The notes under the pieces were generated by a model that saw only the letters and a program-made list of their open reading frames with translations, did not search any database and was not told where the DNA came from. Below are positions 33,009 to 43,687 of a stretch of 64,000 bases of DNA, piece after piece. Positions within the stretch are counted from its first letter, which is position 1, and every line of letters starts with the position of its first letter. This DNA comes from Charina bottae. Lineage: Eukaryota > Chordata > Lepidosauria > Squamata > Charinaidae. Position numbers and translations under genes: made by a program. Location of the stretch: contig JALMGJ010000008.1 in NCBI GenBank assembly GCA_023362775.1, forward strand, positions 35,142,501 through 35,206,500, in the 5' to 3' direction.

Positions 33009-33290
33009 TATATACATCACACCATATTTTATATATGATATTTTATTTTATAAGCATTTACATCTGATAGAATATTAGTTATGACTAATATTAAGAGCAT
33101 ATTTAAATTTGATTAAGGGGCTCATCCACATTGTGGTCTGAATGTATTTTAATTTTTAATTGGAACAATGTAATTTAACTTATAATTTTAAAACTATTTT
33201 AAATCAGATGGTGCATATTGTAAGGTTCAATGAGTATACCTTGTAGAATCTTGTACTGGTCAGTGACCGTAATAAACCAGAATGAATGAA

Positions 33291-35063
33291 TTAGAAGATT
33301 CTAAATTAGACCTTTAAATCTGAAGCCATGGGATCTAAAACAGCAGGGTTGGAAGAGGAAAGCATATGAAATGATCCAAAGATAAATTCTGCCCACCAAG
33401 TAGGACCCAATGTTACTTTTTCAACATTTTATAAATATATTGAGGATATTTAGTAGCTTGAATCTGAAATCTAGTTTTTATTAATACAAGGATTGTATGC
33501 TTCACTTTAGCAGTTTTTTCTTTTTTTATCTTACTAGACAATTTTACCTGATTTCGTGGGTAAATTTTATATTTTTATATTTTTTCAACCTGGAAAACTA
33601 ATACCTACATACTTGAGAAACGGTTTAATTTTTAGTGCAAATGGTAGGAAATATCTCAGAAGCATTCAGTGGGTCTAATTTTATCATCTTCCCAGTGAAA
33701 CATATCCAAAATAATCCTTTAATCTTATTTAAATTACCCACCCACATGAAATAAAAAAGGTCTCGGCTCTCCAAGGTACAGGAATAGAACAGAGATTCTA
33801 AAGTACAATAATAAAATATATTCATATCAGCTTTGTTAGCATAGTTTACCTGTTCTTATTCTAGTGTTCGACTTTCCTTTTAACCAAGAGAATTTATCCT
33901 GTAATCAAAGATGATTGCTTTCATAACTTTAACCGTTTATTTAATTCAATAATGAAATCCTCTACATGTTTACTCAAACTTAAATTCTTAGTAGGTCAGT
34001 CTGTATGAAAGTGAATAGAAGTATTTTTCATATCTACCCCTTATTTATATACCCTTATTTATATAAGGAAAACAGTCACATTCACTGAGAAAATAATACA
34101 AATGCGGCATCAGAAATCCAAAGAGTAATTCCTTTATTAGTCTAAATGAAATTTTCAATTAGTTGGAAGCTTTCAAACGTTCCAAAATTCTTCACCATAT
34201 TTCACTTATAATTGGGAAATATATTCTATTGGGCTAGAAAGTGTTTTAAAAAAGGAAGGTGTGGGGGAAATGTGGATGAACTTCAACCCATGACTGCACC
34301 ACGTTTTCATGTTAGATGGAATGAGAGAGACATTAAAGATGCAAATTAGAATATCATCTGGTATAGAAGAATGTCTGATTTCATATGGGTTGCTCATAAC
34401 TTGCTTAGCAAATGTTCAGAAATACTTAGAACTAACATTTCTAAAAATACTAATGCAGTGGTTTTAAATGGAAAAAATATTTCCCTGACAGTGCTTTCTA
34501 TGTACCATGTGGACACGGTTATGAGTTTTTCTGCCCACATAACCATGTTGTTTAACAGAGGATTGGTTTTCTAATGTACTAGTGGAGCAGTTCCACATTC
34601 AACATCAATATTTTACCATGGAGTAACTCACGGCTGCTAGGTGAGTGGCTCAATGGGAATTTGTAAACCTTTGGCTTACAATGTTCTAGGCACTGATCAT
34701 ATTTCTCTGTACATGCTTAAAATCAAAGTGTAAAATCTGAGGCCATACTGGGTTGTTACTGACATTCAGCCATGTCCCAGTTCAATTAACACTGAAACAA
34801 ATTCAAGAAAATTGTGTCTGATGTATGATTTTTTTTATAGCAGACTGTTTTGTTTTGAATAATTCATATTTTATACTTTCAATTATGCTTAAATTACATT
34901 GTGAAGCTTTGGGGCTAAGCTGGATTTAAAAACATCTAATTGATTAAGCAAACCAGTGTGGATTAATGGCAAAATTAGATACGGCTTGAAGTGAATAAAT
35001 CTGCCTGATTTTCTATTTCTGTATGTCTGAGTGCATGTGTGCGTGTGTACACTCATGTGGGAG
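33291..35063. other. Unannotated AT-rich sequence
   Basis: No gene or element recognised. The stretch 34860-34990 is less repetitive and contains ATCTAATTGATTAAG, a homeodomain-site-like word, but nothing firmer can be said. Confidence 0.45.
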
Positions 35064-35078
35064 GATATATATATATAT

Positions 35079-35111
<33 letters not shown>

Positions 35112-35119
35112 GATATATG

Positions 35120-35164
<45 letters not shown>
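35064..35164. repeat. Compound (TA)n-(TG)n-(TA)n microsatellite
   Basis: About 100 bases: TA, then TG, then a mixed GATATATGATAT part and a second TA run that abuts the tRNA-like start of the R4-like element at 35165. Confidence 0.95.
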
Positions 35165-35166
<2 letters not shown>

Positions 35167-35235
35167 TAGTGGTTAGAGCGCCACCCTTTGACATGGGAAA
35201 CCAGGGTTCAAATCCGATGTGGTACCTACCTTACA
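35165..35235 (+). promoter_or_regulatory. tRNA-like head with pol III box A and box B
   Basis: TAGTGGTTAGAG at 35168-35179 resembles box A and GGTTCAAATCC at 35205-35215 matches the box B consensus exactly, with tRNA-like spacing. There is no full cloverleaf or acceptor stem, so this is not a tRNA gene. It lies exactly at the left end of the R4-like element, against a TA microsatellite. It may be an internal promoter of the element or a separate SINE head fused to it. Confidence 0.6.
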
Positions 35236-35437
35236 AGTAGGGGTCCTTGGGCAAATACCCCCTAATGCTTCACCTACCTACCTTGGTTATGAGAGTGACA
35301 CAAACTAAGAGAGTCATGCTACTTGGATGTTGCCTGGATTAATAAGGTCCGCACCAGATGTTGGGGAACCAGGACAACCTTACGATAAGTGGGCTACTGG
35401 AACAAACCATACATGGACAAGACAAGAGAACCTGTAA

Positions 35438-35746
35438 TTGATGGAATGCTACTACAACAGTAGACCTAATGAGAAGGGAGATATGAAATGTATGAGGGAA
35501 CTATGGATGGAGAGAAGACCTACATCTACACTAACTGAGAAACAGCTAGTTACCCAATGCTTCAACACAGAGAAGAGGAAGCTGCTCTCAAAACTTGAGA
35601 TAGGCCAACTACACATTATATCCCAGACTCAAGAAGACCCAGAAGAACAACTGGAGGTGCAGCCAACAGCTGAAGCTGGAACGTCACTGCCACACCCTCA
35701 GTTACAGAGCACAGCAGCTGATATGAGGCATAACATAATACTGTAG
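35438..35746 (+). pseudogene. R4-like ORF, N-terminal part
   Basis: 102 codons: MMECYYNSRPNEKGDMKCMRELW, then RRPTSTLTEKQLVTQCFNTEKRKLLSKLEIGQL, a conserved helical region near the N terminus of this LINE protein, where a Myb-like or similar DNA-binding fold is usual. It ends at a stop at 35746, and related coding sequence continues in other frames to about 36330 with several indels. Confidence 0.6.
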
Positions 35747-36333
35747 ATAAACTAGCTATAGTCAACCCTCGAGACCGATTACCAAGGCTCAGTGGAGAAG
35801 TACCAACAGATAGTATGCTAGATGATGCAAATAGAGCCCTCACGACAATCCGTACTACCACCGTAACTCAATCCAATGAACTGGTATACACTACAGCCGC
35901 TGTAATCCTGGAGATGCTGGGCTACACGATCAAGAAGTACATATTCCCACCCACCCCCAGAAAATGAGGTTGGAGGCTAAGATCAAGGCAACTTGGGGAG
36001 AGGTTATTCAGCTGGTAGAACTACAGAAGGGTGTGGAGATTAAAGGTAAGATTTGGCTACTGAAAAAGCTACAAGGGCCTGACTCCATCTGAAGCCCAGA
36101 GACTGCTAAACAAAGGCCCATAGCAATGACTACCATGCTAAGGAGATACACTAGAGAAGCAGAAGCCAAGAAGATAAACACCCTGTTCTCCAAAGAACCA
36201 TCCAAGGTGTACTCCCAACTGCAGTGAAACAACACAGTAACAGCAGAGCCACCAACAGCAGAAACTGAACAGTACTGGAAAAACATATGGGAGAAAGAGA
36301 AGACAGAACACAAGTGCAAAGTGGCTGCAGGAC

Positions 36334-37530
36334 TTGAGAACAGACCACAGAAACCTCCCAGAACAGGAAACAGTCACCACAGTAGCAGACATCCAACAGC
36401 AGGTCAAGAACGTGAACACATGGACTACACCTGGCCCAGACATGATCTACACCTACTGGCTAAAGAAACTAACAGCAGTGCAAGAACGCCTAGCAGCACA
36501 GATGAACCAGCTGCTAGCAGCAGGCTCCCACCCAGACTGGGTAACACAAGGAAGGACAGTGCTGATAATGAAAGACTGTTCCTACAAAGCAACAGCACCG
36601 CCGAACTACTGGCCAATAACCTGCCTCCTCACAACATGGAAAGCCCTATCAGGCATTATAACTGCCAAGCTACAGGACCATATGGGCATGATGGATGACG
36701 TCAAGCTGTATTCTAAGAGTGAACAAGATATTGACTCGCTGATCCACCTGACACAGATCTACAGTGAGGACACTGGGATGTCATTCGGACTGGAGAATTG
36801 TGGCCAGATGGTAGTAAAGAGAGGGAAGGTAGTTAAGACTGATGGGGTGGAACTACCAGTGGGCCACATAGTAGACATGCAGACAAGCTACAAGTACCTT
36901 GGTATCCCACAGTCACATGGGAACCACAATGAGGAGGCAAGGAAGAGAGCAACATACAAGTTGCGCCAGTTACACCCTTTCCTGGATCGGGAAGCCCTCC
37001 AAATGGTCACTCATGCCCTGGTCATCTCCCATACAGACTATTGCAATGTGCTGTACATGGGGCTACCCTTGAAGAGTATTCGGAAGCTTCAGCTGGTCCA
37101 GAATGCAGCTGCACGGGCAGTTCTTGGTGCCCCAAGATCGGCACATGTGACACCTCTGCTGCACCAGCTACACTGGGTGCCAGTATGCTTCCAGGTCCAA
37201 TTCAAGGTGTTGGTTATCACCTTTAAAGCCCTACATGGCATGGGACCAGGCTCCCTGAGGGACCGTCTCATCCCCATAACATTGACCCGTCCCACTCGGG
37301 CATGCAGAGAGGGCATGCTACAGACCCTGTCAATAAGGGAATTTCACTTGGCGGGGTCCAGGAGATGGGCCTTCTCTGCAGTGGCACCCGCCCTCTGTAA
37401 CATTCTAGCCCCACAGGTGAGGCAGGCCCCCTTGCTCCGGCCCTTCCAGAAGAATTTGAAGACCTGGTTCTGCCACCTCGCCTGGGATGGGAAGGGTAAT
37501 AGCTCCTCCTGGGGATGGCTGGCGCCATAA
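36334..37530 (+). pseudogene. Chimeric frame: R4-like LINE fused in frame to L2 ORF2 C terminus
   Basis: 398 uninterrupted codons in two parts. Residues 1-208 are R4-like: TWTTPGPDMIYTYWLKKLTAVQERLAAQ, a WVTQGRTVLIMKD block, then LQDHMGMMDDVKLYSKSEQDIDSL and GMSFGLENCGQMVVKRGKVV. The RT palm that should lie before MDDVKLY is missing, although MDD itself (motif C position) survives. Residues 209-398 are the L2 tail: LRQLHPFLDREALQMVTHALVISHTDYCN, KLQLVQNAAARAVLG, LHWVPVCFQVQFKVLVITFKALHG and FQKNLKTWFCHLAW. The junction at about 36957 preserved phase. No catalytic function is expected. Confidence 0.75.
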
Positions 37531-37715
37531 AGCCTTCTTTTAAATATGATCTTATTGCCCCTTGGATCTTATATTTAACTTATTTCTTATTTGTATGGTT
37601 GTTTGTAGTGTATTTTATGCATTTTATTTGTTGATTTCATTGTAAACCGGCCAGAGTTCCCCTTTTGGGGGAGATGGGCGGTGATAGAAATTGGAAAAAT
37701 AAATAAATAAATAAC
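36958..37715 (+). mobile_element. L2-like LINE 3' end, inserted in the R4-like element
   Basis: Starts in the ORF2 thumb region and runs through the stop at 37528-37530, a 3' UTR with the hairpin CGGCCAGAGTTCCCC...GGGGAGATGGGCGG, and AAAT units at 37697-37715. The R4-like reading frame resumes immediately after (HQRVRQVLKSQLNGKNKIHAIN from about 37724). Its protein is very close to the L2 fragment at 62.0-62.9 kb, with no stop in this copy. Confidence 0.85.
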
Positions 37716-37723
37716 TACCACCA

Positions 37724-38506
37724 AAGGGTGAGACAGGTCCTGAAGAGCCAGCTCAATGGGAAGAACAAGATCCATGCCATCAACATGTACACCCTGCCAG
37801 TCATTAGATACCCTGCCGGTATAGTGAGCTGGCCAAAGGAAGACACGGAGGATGCTAGTGTGAAGATCCAGAAGCTCCTCACAATGTATGGAGGTTTCCA
37901 CCCCAAGTCCAACACCCAGAGACTGTGCACCAGTCAAAAAGAGGGTAAGCGGGGTCTGGTGACTGTCAAAATTACTGTCCTGGATGAAACCCAGAGCATC
38001 CAGGAGTACATCAGTAAGATGGCACCCAAAGATGAGCAGCTGAGAGAATGCCTGAGGCAGCAGGAGACATGAGAGGAAGATCAAGCAGGAGTGCCATGGC
38101 AAGATAAGACCCTGCATGGGATGTACCATCAATAGATATCTGAGGTGGCTGACATTTGGAAATCCTACCGGTGGCTGGAAAGGGCTGGACTAAAAACAGC
38201 ACTGAGGCACTGATCATAGCAGCACAGGAACAGGCACTAGGCACAAGATCCATAGAAGCAGGGGTCTACCACACTAGACAGGACTCAAGGTGCCGACTGT
38301 GCAGAGACCTCAGAGACAGTCCAACACATAGTGGCAGAATGTAAGATGCAGGCAGGAACAGCATACAATGAACAGCACAACGAAGTAGCTGGCATTGTGT
38401 ACAGGAACATTTGTACAGTGTATGGGCTAGACCCTTCTAAGTCCAGATGGGAGATTCCACAGAAGGTCGTGGAGAATAACAGGGCTAAGATCCTGTGGGA
38501 CTTCTA
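37724..38506 (+). pseudogene. R4-like ORF, C-terminal domain and start of endonuclease
   Basis: After the L2 insert the frame reads QRVRQVLKSQLNGKNKIHAINMYTLPVIRYPAGIVSWPKEDTE, KLLTMYGGFHPKSNTQRL and EYISKMAPKDEQLRECLRQQET (to 38072), then after frameshifts TEALIIAAQEQALGTRSIEAGVYHTRQDSRCRLC, a His...Cys pair in a neighbouring frame, and NEVAGIVYRNICTVYGLDPSKSRWEIPQKVVENNRAKILWDF. The CX2C-H-C knuckle followed by KILWDF marks the start of the restriction-like endonuclease; the catalytic PD...K part is absent. Confidence 0.65.
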
Positions 38507-38577
38507 TTGTATTCTATTGTATTCTATTGATTTATATCACCACTCCATCTCCCCCAAAGGGGACTCTGGGCGGTCTT
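38507..38577 (-). mobile_element. L2-like 3' end, reversed, inside the R4-like element
   Basis: CACTCCATCTCCCCCAAAGG and GGACTCTGGGCGGTC are the complement of the L2 3' hairpin. Three TATTGTATTC units (38506-38530) form its tail on the left. It cuts the R4-like frame directly after KILWDF. Confidence 0.75.
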
Positions 38578-38604
38578 ACGTTATGACCTGTGGTTACAAC
38601 AATA

Positions 38605-39404
38605 AACTTCACTACTACTACTACTACTACTACTATAAATATAAATATAATTTTAAATATAAATATATCACAAAACATGAATGCCTGTTCAAGTGTATTT
38701 TTGTAATTCCCACATTTTTAAACACAATGTGGCAAACACTATGCATTATTGGCAGTTATTCTCCCCAATCTATGCCTTTAAGTTGTTTTCATGAATATAT
38801 GCATCTTTGTATGCACATTCCCTTAATATACACCTTTTTGTAAACATGTTTTGCACTGAAAATTCAGATAAGTGAAAACAAAAATGATCACTGTGTTTTG
38901 GTTTGTATATGAATTACAGAGATGTATCATTATAATATCATGAAAGATCAGGATGGATCTTCCAACATATGGGTTAGGGATTTGAATTCAGGTCATGCCT
39001 TTTACTATTTTAATAGGTAGTATCTGCTTGCATGGGAGGATTTTCACTGAAGAAATGTGGTTTGCAAAGGTCATGCCCCCAGTCTAAATCTTCCTGACAT
39101 CATGGCTGTATTTATTCAGAGAAGACGACACTGGGGAACTGATTACAGCCTTCCAATAAACAGCACATTAAAAATGTACAGTTTTCCAATAGATTACATG
39201 CAAGAAACCCAACTAATGTTATTTAACAGAAATGAGGCACAGAAACATGTGGAAACTGCCTTATGTCTTCAGACTATTGGTCTACCAGGTTCAATACTGT
39301 TTGCACTGCTTGGAATCAATCTTGAGGGCTTCAGGTAAGCTTCTTACCATGTTTTGGTAAGTATCTGAATGTTATTTTAACTTATTTATAGTTGTATTTT
39401 AATT
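38605..39404. other. Unannotated sequence
   Basis: Short ACT and AAATAT repeats at the left edge (38605-38665); otherwise nothing recognised. Confidence 0.5.
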
Positions 39405-39465
39405 AATTATATTTTATTGTTAACCGCCCAGAGTCCCCCTTGGGGGAGTGGGTGGTGATAAATCT

Positions 39466-39504
<39 letters not shown>

Positions 39505-39505
39505 G
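39405..39505 (+). mobile_element. L2-like 3' end with (AATC)n tail
   Basis: GTTAACCGCCCAGAGTCCCC, TTGGGGGAGTGGGTGGTGAT, then about ten AATC units (39463-39504). The tetramer differs from the AAAT of most copies here. Confidence 0.75.
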
Positions 39506-40404
39506 AGTTTTGGAGATGCCGGGAGCTGAACCTGTGACTTTTTTCATACTAACATGTCCCCTCCCTAAACAATGGTTTATATAATGAACAAGGATGTTGA
39601 AATAAGAAACTGCAGTAGGGGCTGCTCTATCTGTAATCCAGATTAATTTGAAGTGCTCCAGAATGTCCCATTTGCTGTCATGTGAATGGGAGCCTTTCAT
39701 AAATAAGCCTTATCGAACAGCGTACTCCCCAATGTAAAGTTGACCTACCTCCCTATTAACATTCAGGAGGTAGTGAAAATAATTTTATTATACCTGGCTT
39801 TTGGGTCCTCATTAATGGAAGGCTGATATTTAGAATATTTTTAGAATATTTACTAGTGGCCAGATGCTGTCCTGCAGGTGATTAGGCACCAAGCCACAAA
39901 GGGCTTTATAGGGTAAAACCACCACTTTAAATAGCATGTGGAAGCAAAGAGGAAGCCTCAGTAGGTCTCACAAAGCAGATATAGTATCTGCCCAGCCATC
40001 TGCACCTGTGAGTACCAAGGCCACTGCATGTTGCTTTAACTGGAACTTCTGGGTGGTTTTACTGAGTGCTTTCTTTCATGATTTTACTGTTTTGCTTTGA
40101 TTTTCGTAAGCCATCCATCAGCCTGTGTGAAAATTTCAGCATAAAATATATGTAAAATAAATAAATAAAGGACAGCCAGTCAAAGAGTTGCAGTGTGTGA
40201 ATTGATCTCTGTTTGTAAGAACAACCAGACCTCAAGGCAACAGAGTTCAAAAGTAATGGACCAATTTCCACAGCAAACTATACATTTACAGTACATAAAG
40301 TTTTAACACAAATGATACAATTTGCACATGTAATGCAAATTACATCATATGTTGATTTATGCCAATTGCATAAGGTCATTATGCAAACAGAATAAATGAT
40401 GTAA
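39506..40404. other. Mostly unannotated
   Basis: Near 39840-40010 the words CCACAAAGGGCTTTATAGG and ACTTTAAATAGCATGTGGAA resemble an old CR1-type coding remnant, but it is too decayed to translate reliably. Confidence 0.35.
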
Positions 40405-40600
40405 TAATAATTTATTAAATTTATACGCTGCCAGACTCCCAGGGACTCTGGGCAGTTTACAAATTATTAAAAACATTTAAAAGCAAACAGCAAAGACGGC
40501 AGAGAAAACAAACCTGGATGGGAAGAAGGAGAAGGAAGAGAACAGACAACTTCTACCCAATTAGCTGTTGAAATGGGGTTTTACTATAGACACTCAAGTT
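40405..40600 (-). mobile_element. CR1/L2-type LINE 3' end, reversed
   Basis: AATTTATTAAATTTATACGC, TGCCAGACTCCCAGGGACTC and CTGGGCAGTTTACAAATTAT, then an A-rich stretch: the complement of a CR1/L2 3' UTR and tail. It is decayed. Confidence 0.5.
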
Positions 40601-43260
40601 AATGTTAATGTAGACTGTATTTCCTTCTCTTACTTCAGAAGCTTGTGTTATGAAAATCTACTGTGAAATTAGCTGTTGAAACAGCTTTAATATCTGCTGC
40701 CCATGGTCTGTGGTTCAGAGATTTAGCACAGAACATCCCAATTTGCTTATGCTCAAACATCTCCATAATGGGGAATGAATTATATGCACTATCCATGAGA
40801 AATTCTAACTGAGATTAATTCTGAACAAAATCAAGGGATTTGGTGGATCTGATTAGAAAAATCTGTTCTTAAGTGGTCCTTGTAATATTTTCTTTTCGTA
40901 TCTCAGCAATGGAAGTCTTGTCATCCTGCTGAACCACAACATAAGCAGCACAATCACTGACTTTTTTGTGTGTGTCTCTTTTTCCTAAGCACTTTTTTCT
41001 TCAAAGCTATGTGGCAAGCATGATGGAAAACTCAACACATCCATCCTATATGGAAATTATAAATATTTCAAACGGCCCTTCAAAGTAGGCCAAGTCATGG
41101 AATAAAAAATGCAAGGACTATTGGAACAATACTTTATTGTTATAGGGTATTATAACAAAGTTTTTGTGTGTGGCGCATGTGCATGTGTGCAAAGACTATC
41201 TGCAACATCGAAAGCTTTTGCCCCCTATGGATACCTCTGTGCATGCATGTATAAAAGTGAGAGATTTAGAGTCTGCTTTTCATTTACAGCTCCGCTTCAG
41301 CATTGAAGTAGCAAACAAAATGAATGAACTAAAGGAGCAAATGTGGGGAGCTATAGATCAATGAGAACTGCAAAATCAAGATAAAGAAAGAATCACTATA
41401 AAAGCTTTTACATACGCAAAATAAGCTGAAAAAGTATGTGATCAGATGAAGTTTACGTTCCTAGGCAAGCATCACCAGCATGTTTCATTTTCGTTAACTG
41501 TCCCGGATCTTTTACAGGATATTTTCATGGCTGCTTCTCCACCCATCAGCCTATGACTCTCTAGGAGACCTTGGAAGGTAGAAGACTCCTCTGTTCTAGA
41601 GCAGTGTTATTTTTAAGGGGGTTGGGAAAAAAAGAAAGACTCTGCATGCTTTCTCTAACTTATTATTCTTTATCACACAAGGGAATGCTGGAAACAGATT
41701 GTGTAAAGGGGGTCGTGACTCTGTTCATCAGCAAATTTGGAGTGGCAGGAGAATGCAGAAAGGGATAATCAAAATTATTAAGGACACTAAAACCTCCCGG
41801 GACTTTTTAAAAAATAAAATGTATTTTTAAACTATGATGGGGGGATATGACAGTTTTCTACTATGGAAAGTATTGAAATACTGTCGCATAGTACTAGAAT
41901 TAAGTCATGTTGATAAGAAGGAGACTAAAAACAGAGATAGTGTTTCATCATGTAAGAGAAAACAGTTATACGGAATTTCTGCTTCTGGATGTGATGAAAG
42001 ATCCCTCAGGTAGTTTTTAAAATGGAATTACCCAGAGGACAGGGCTAATGTGGAACATGAGATACAACAACAAATGAAACTCTGAAATTCAGTTGTTGGG
42101 GGCAATTGTTCCTCCCTTCAGTTTTCCAGAAGTTTTAGTTTTAAACAGAATATAATTTGACTAACTTGTCATTTCATCTGAACTGAGAAGATTCTCCTAT
42201 GTGAGGTTGACATCATATCCTCAGCCTCTCACAGAGAAAAATGAATAGCAATACAGCACAAAAGTACAAATTAAGATAAGTATATCAACACAATTTTCAC
42301 AGGTTTCCTCTTGCACAAGCGAATATTTCCTTAATTAAAAGCTAAACCAGTATGCTACCTATAATATACCATATCCTGTAGAAGAGGTTAACACGCAGGG
42401 CAGAAGAACTGGGGGAGGGAGGAAACCCTTAGGTGATTGCCATCTACGCAGTGTTAAGAGAATGCTAATTCCTTAATAAACAGCATTATATAGCAAACAC
42501 CACTGTGTAATGCTTGCCAAATACTCATTTTTCCCCAGCTAACTGTTGCTGTGGCAACCTGTTGTAATAAGAACACAGCTGAACTTGACTGAGTATGCAG
42601 CAATTACCACAGCCATCGAGGTAAAACACCATGCACAGAATCAGAGAATAACTGCTCAGGAAGCAAAGGGCTTGGTGTAGACCCACAATTACTATCATGC
42701 TATTCCTACAGTATTAAGGCCTAAACAAATTGGTGCAATAGATTACACTTACTATTAATGTGGTCAATCAAAGGTGGGCAGCTCTCATCCTATCCTCTCC
42801 AGAGATTATTTTTCAAACCATAGCATCTCTAGGCTAACTCTTGACCCAATTTCTTGAGAATCCTGGACTATGCAACCACCAGTTTCAGTCTCATTTAGCT
42901 TTTATAGAGTTAATGTTTGCATTATGGAAAATATTTTCTCTGACACTTCTATAAGAACACAATGATTCAAGGATCAGAAAGAGGGCTTTTTACAGAGAGA
43001 GATATTTATGCTATGGGTAGAAGATACTACCTGAAGTACTTCCTTGAATATACCTTCTGAGATTTTAAAATGCATTATTTCCAACCAATGAGAGTATGTT
43101 CTAGAAAACTAAGGATATATGGTTGCTTATGTTTTAATGAGATTTGTACCAAAAGGGATAGTACTGGGACTGATAATCTTAACGTTAGCCTCTGAGAATT
43201 GTCATTTTAAGTCACACATTGGAGGAGACAGGCCAATATCTGCAATTCTATATGACCAAC
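40601..43260. other. Unannotated low-repeat sequence
   Basis: The longest stretch of the window without a nameable repeat (about 2.7 kb). Several open frames near 41109-41768 lack motifs. It includes an RFX/X-box-like palindrome at 42545-42558. Confidence 0.45.
42545..42558. promoter_or_regulatory. X-box-like (RFX) palindrome
   Basis: GTTGCTGTGGCAAC is an inverted repeat that differs from the ideal RFX site GTTGCCATGGCAAC at two central positions. It sits in repeat-poor sequence with no gene nearby, so any role is inference. Confidence 0.3.
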
Positions 43261-43273
43261 TAGAACTCTACTG

Positions 43274-43432
43274 TGGCTGAATTTTGCTTCTATCTGTGCT
43301 CCTGCCCTCTGAAGATGCTGGCCACAGATGCTGGCGAAACGTTAGGAACCACAACTTCCAGAACACGGCCACACAGCCCGGAAGACCCACAACAGCCATT
43401 GAACTCCGGCCGTGAAAGCCTTCGACAATACA
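43274..43432 (+). mobile_element. Penelope-like element fragment
   Basis: A 159-bp segment between two perfect copies of TAGAACTCTACTG (43261-43273 and 43433-43445). It contains CTCTGAAGATGCTGGCCACA, GATGCTGGCGAAACGTTAGG and, near the right end, GGCCGTGAAAGCCTTCGACA, phrases I recognise from the terminal repeats of amniote Penelope-like elements. There is no coding part, so it is a heavily truncated copy. The core at 43309-43340 resembles a hammerhead ribozyme. Confidence 0.65.
43309..43340 (+). ncRNA. Hammerhead-ribozyme-like core in the Penelope fragment
   Basis: CTGAAGA (43309-43315) fits the CUGANGA core, and GAAA (43336-43339) the second core. Between them GCTGGC (43317-43322) and GCTGGC (43330-43335) can pair as stem II if two G-U wobbles are allowed. 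One extra U lies between CUGAAGA and the stem. I could not identify stems I and III or a cleavage site, so activity is doubtful. Confidence 0.35.
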
Positions 43433-43445
43433 TAGAACTCTACTG

Positions 43446-43687
43446 GTCATTGGTGTGATCTAATCCCTGCTGGGTGAAGCATAATATGATCTAGTTCTGG
43501 ACCTACAGCTCAGTAGAAATCTAGGTAGCAGTTCCATAGTTTCCTCTTATCAGGTTTCTGTTTACCTTATATTCTAATTTTGTTTAACTGCCAAAGAAAT
43601 GCAATAAATGAGGCCTCTCTTATTGGACTTTAAGAAGTCCCCTGATTTTGAGCAAATGTTTACAGTGGATATACCATTTGTTCCAGC
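43446..43687. other. Unannotated sequence
   Basis: Nothing recognisable between the Penelope fragment and the L2 tail. Confidence 0.5.

Larger units (their letters stand above)
29780..33290 (+). mobile_element. 5'-truncated LINE (Vingi/Ingi-like?, clade unresolved) with Tc1 in its 3' UTR
   Basis: Plus-strand non-LTR element starting within the reverse transcriptase (motif A near 29887) and running through an intact C terminus (stop at 31361-31363), an A/T-rich 3' UTR interrupted by a Tc1 transposon (31411-33008), and a 3' end with a GGTCA-TGACC palindrome and AATG units at 33290. No RNase H domain or restriction-like endonuclease follows the RT. A Cys-x-Cys...His...Cys cluster ends the protein, which suggested the Ingi/Vingi group to me, but only a tree of the RT would settle it. 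Confidence 0.8.
35165..38604 (+). mobile_element. R4/Dong-like LINE, internally deleted, with L2 insertions
   Basis: Plus-strand remains of a single-ORF LINE of the kind that uses a restriction-like endonuclease. In order: tRNA-like head (35165-35235), 5' UTR, N-terminal coding part (35438 on), a DANRALTTIRTTT-like block (near 35825), a YTREAEAKKI-like helix (near 36150), pre-RT region (36334-36690), RT deletion, post-RT region (36700-36957), a sense L2 insertion (36958-37715), more C-terminal domain (37728-38072), a Cys-x-x-Cys knuckle (near 38290) and KILWDF (near 38500), where a reversed L2 tail replaces the rest. The 3' end is AATAAACTTC followed by ACT repeats. Clade assigned from KILWDF and the knuckle; moderately sure. 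Confidence 0.65.

Noticed and set aside
34206..34574. Pair of opposed open frames of about 65 codons
   Set aside because: No motif, starts are arbitrary, and they are of the length expected by chance.
35165..35235. Functional tRNA gene
   Set aside because: Box A and box B are present but the acceptor and anticodon stems do not form; it belongs to a retroelement head.
36008..36443. Overlapping minus-strand frames with hydrophobic stretches like membrane proteins
   Set aside because: They are antisense to the R4-like LINE coding sequence and vanish when that assignment is accepted.
39463..39504. CRISPR-like array (also the other short tandem tracts)
   Set aside because: Tetranucleotide microsatellites without spacers, in a vertebrate-type genome.
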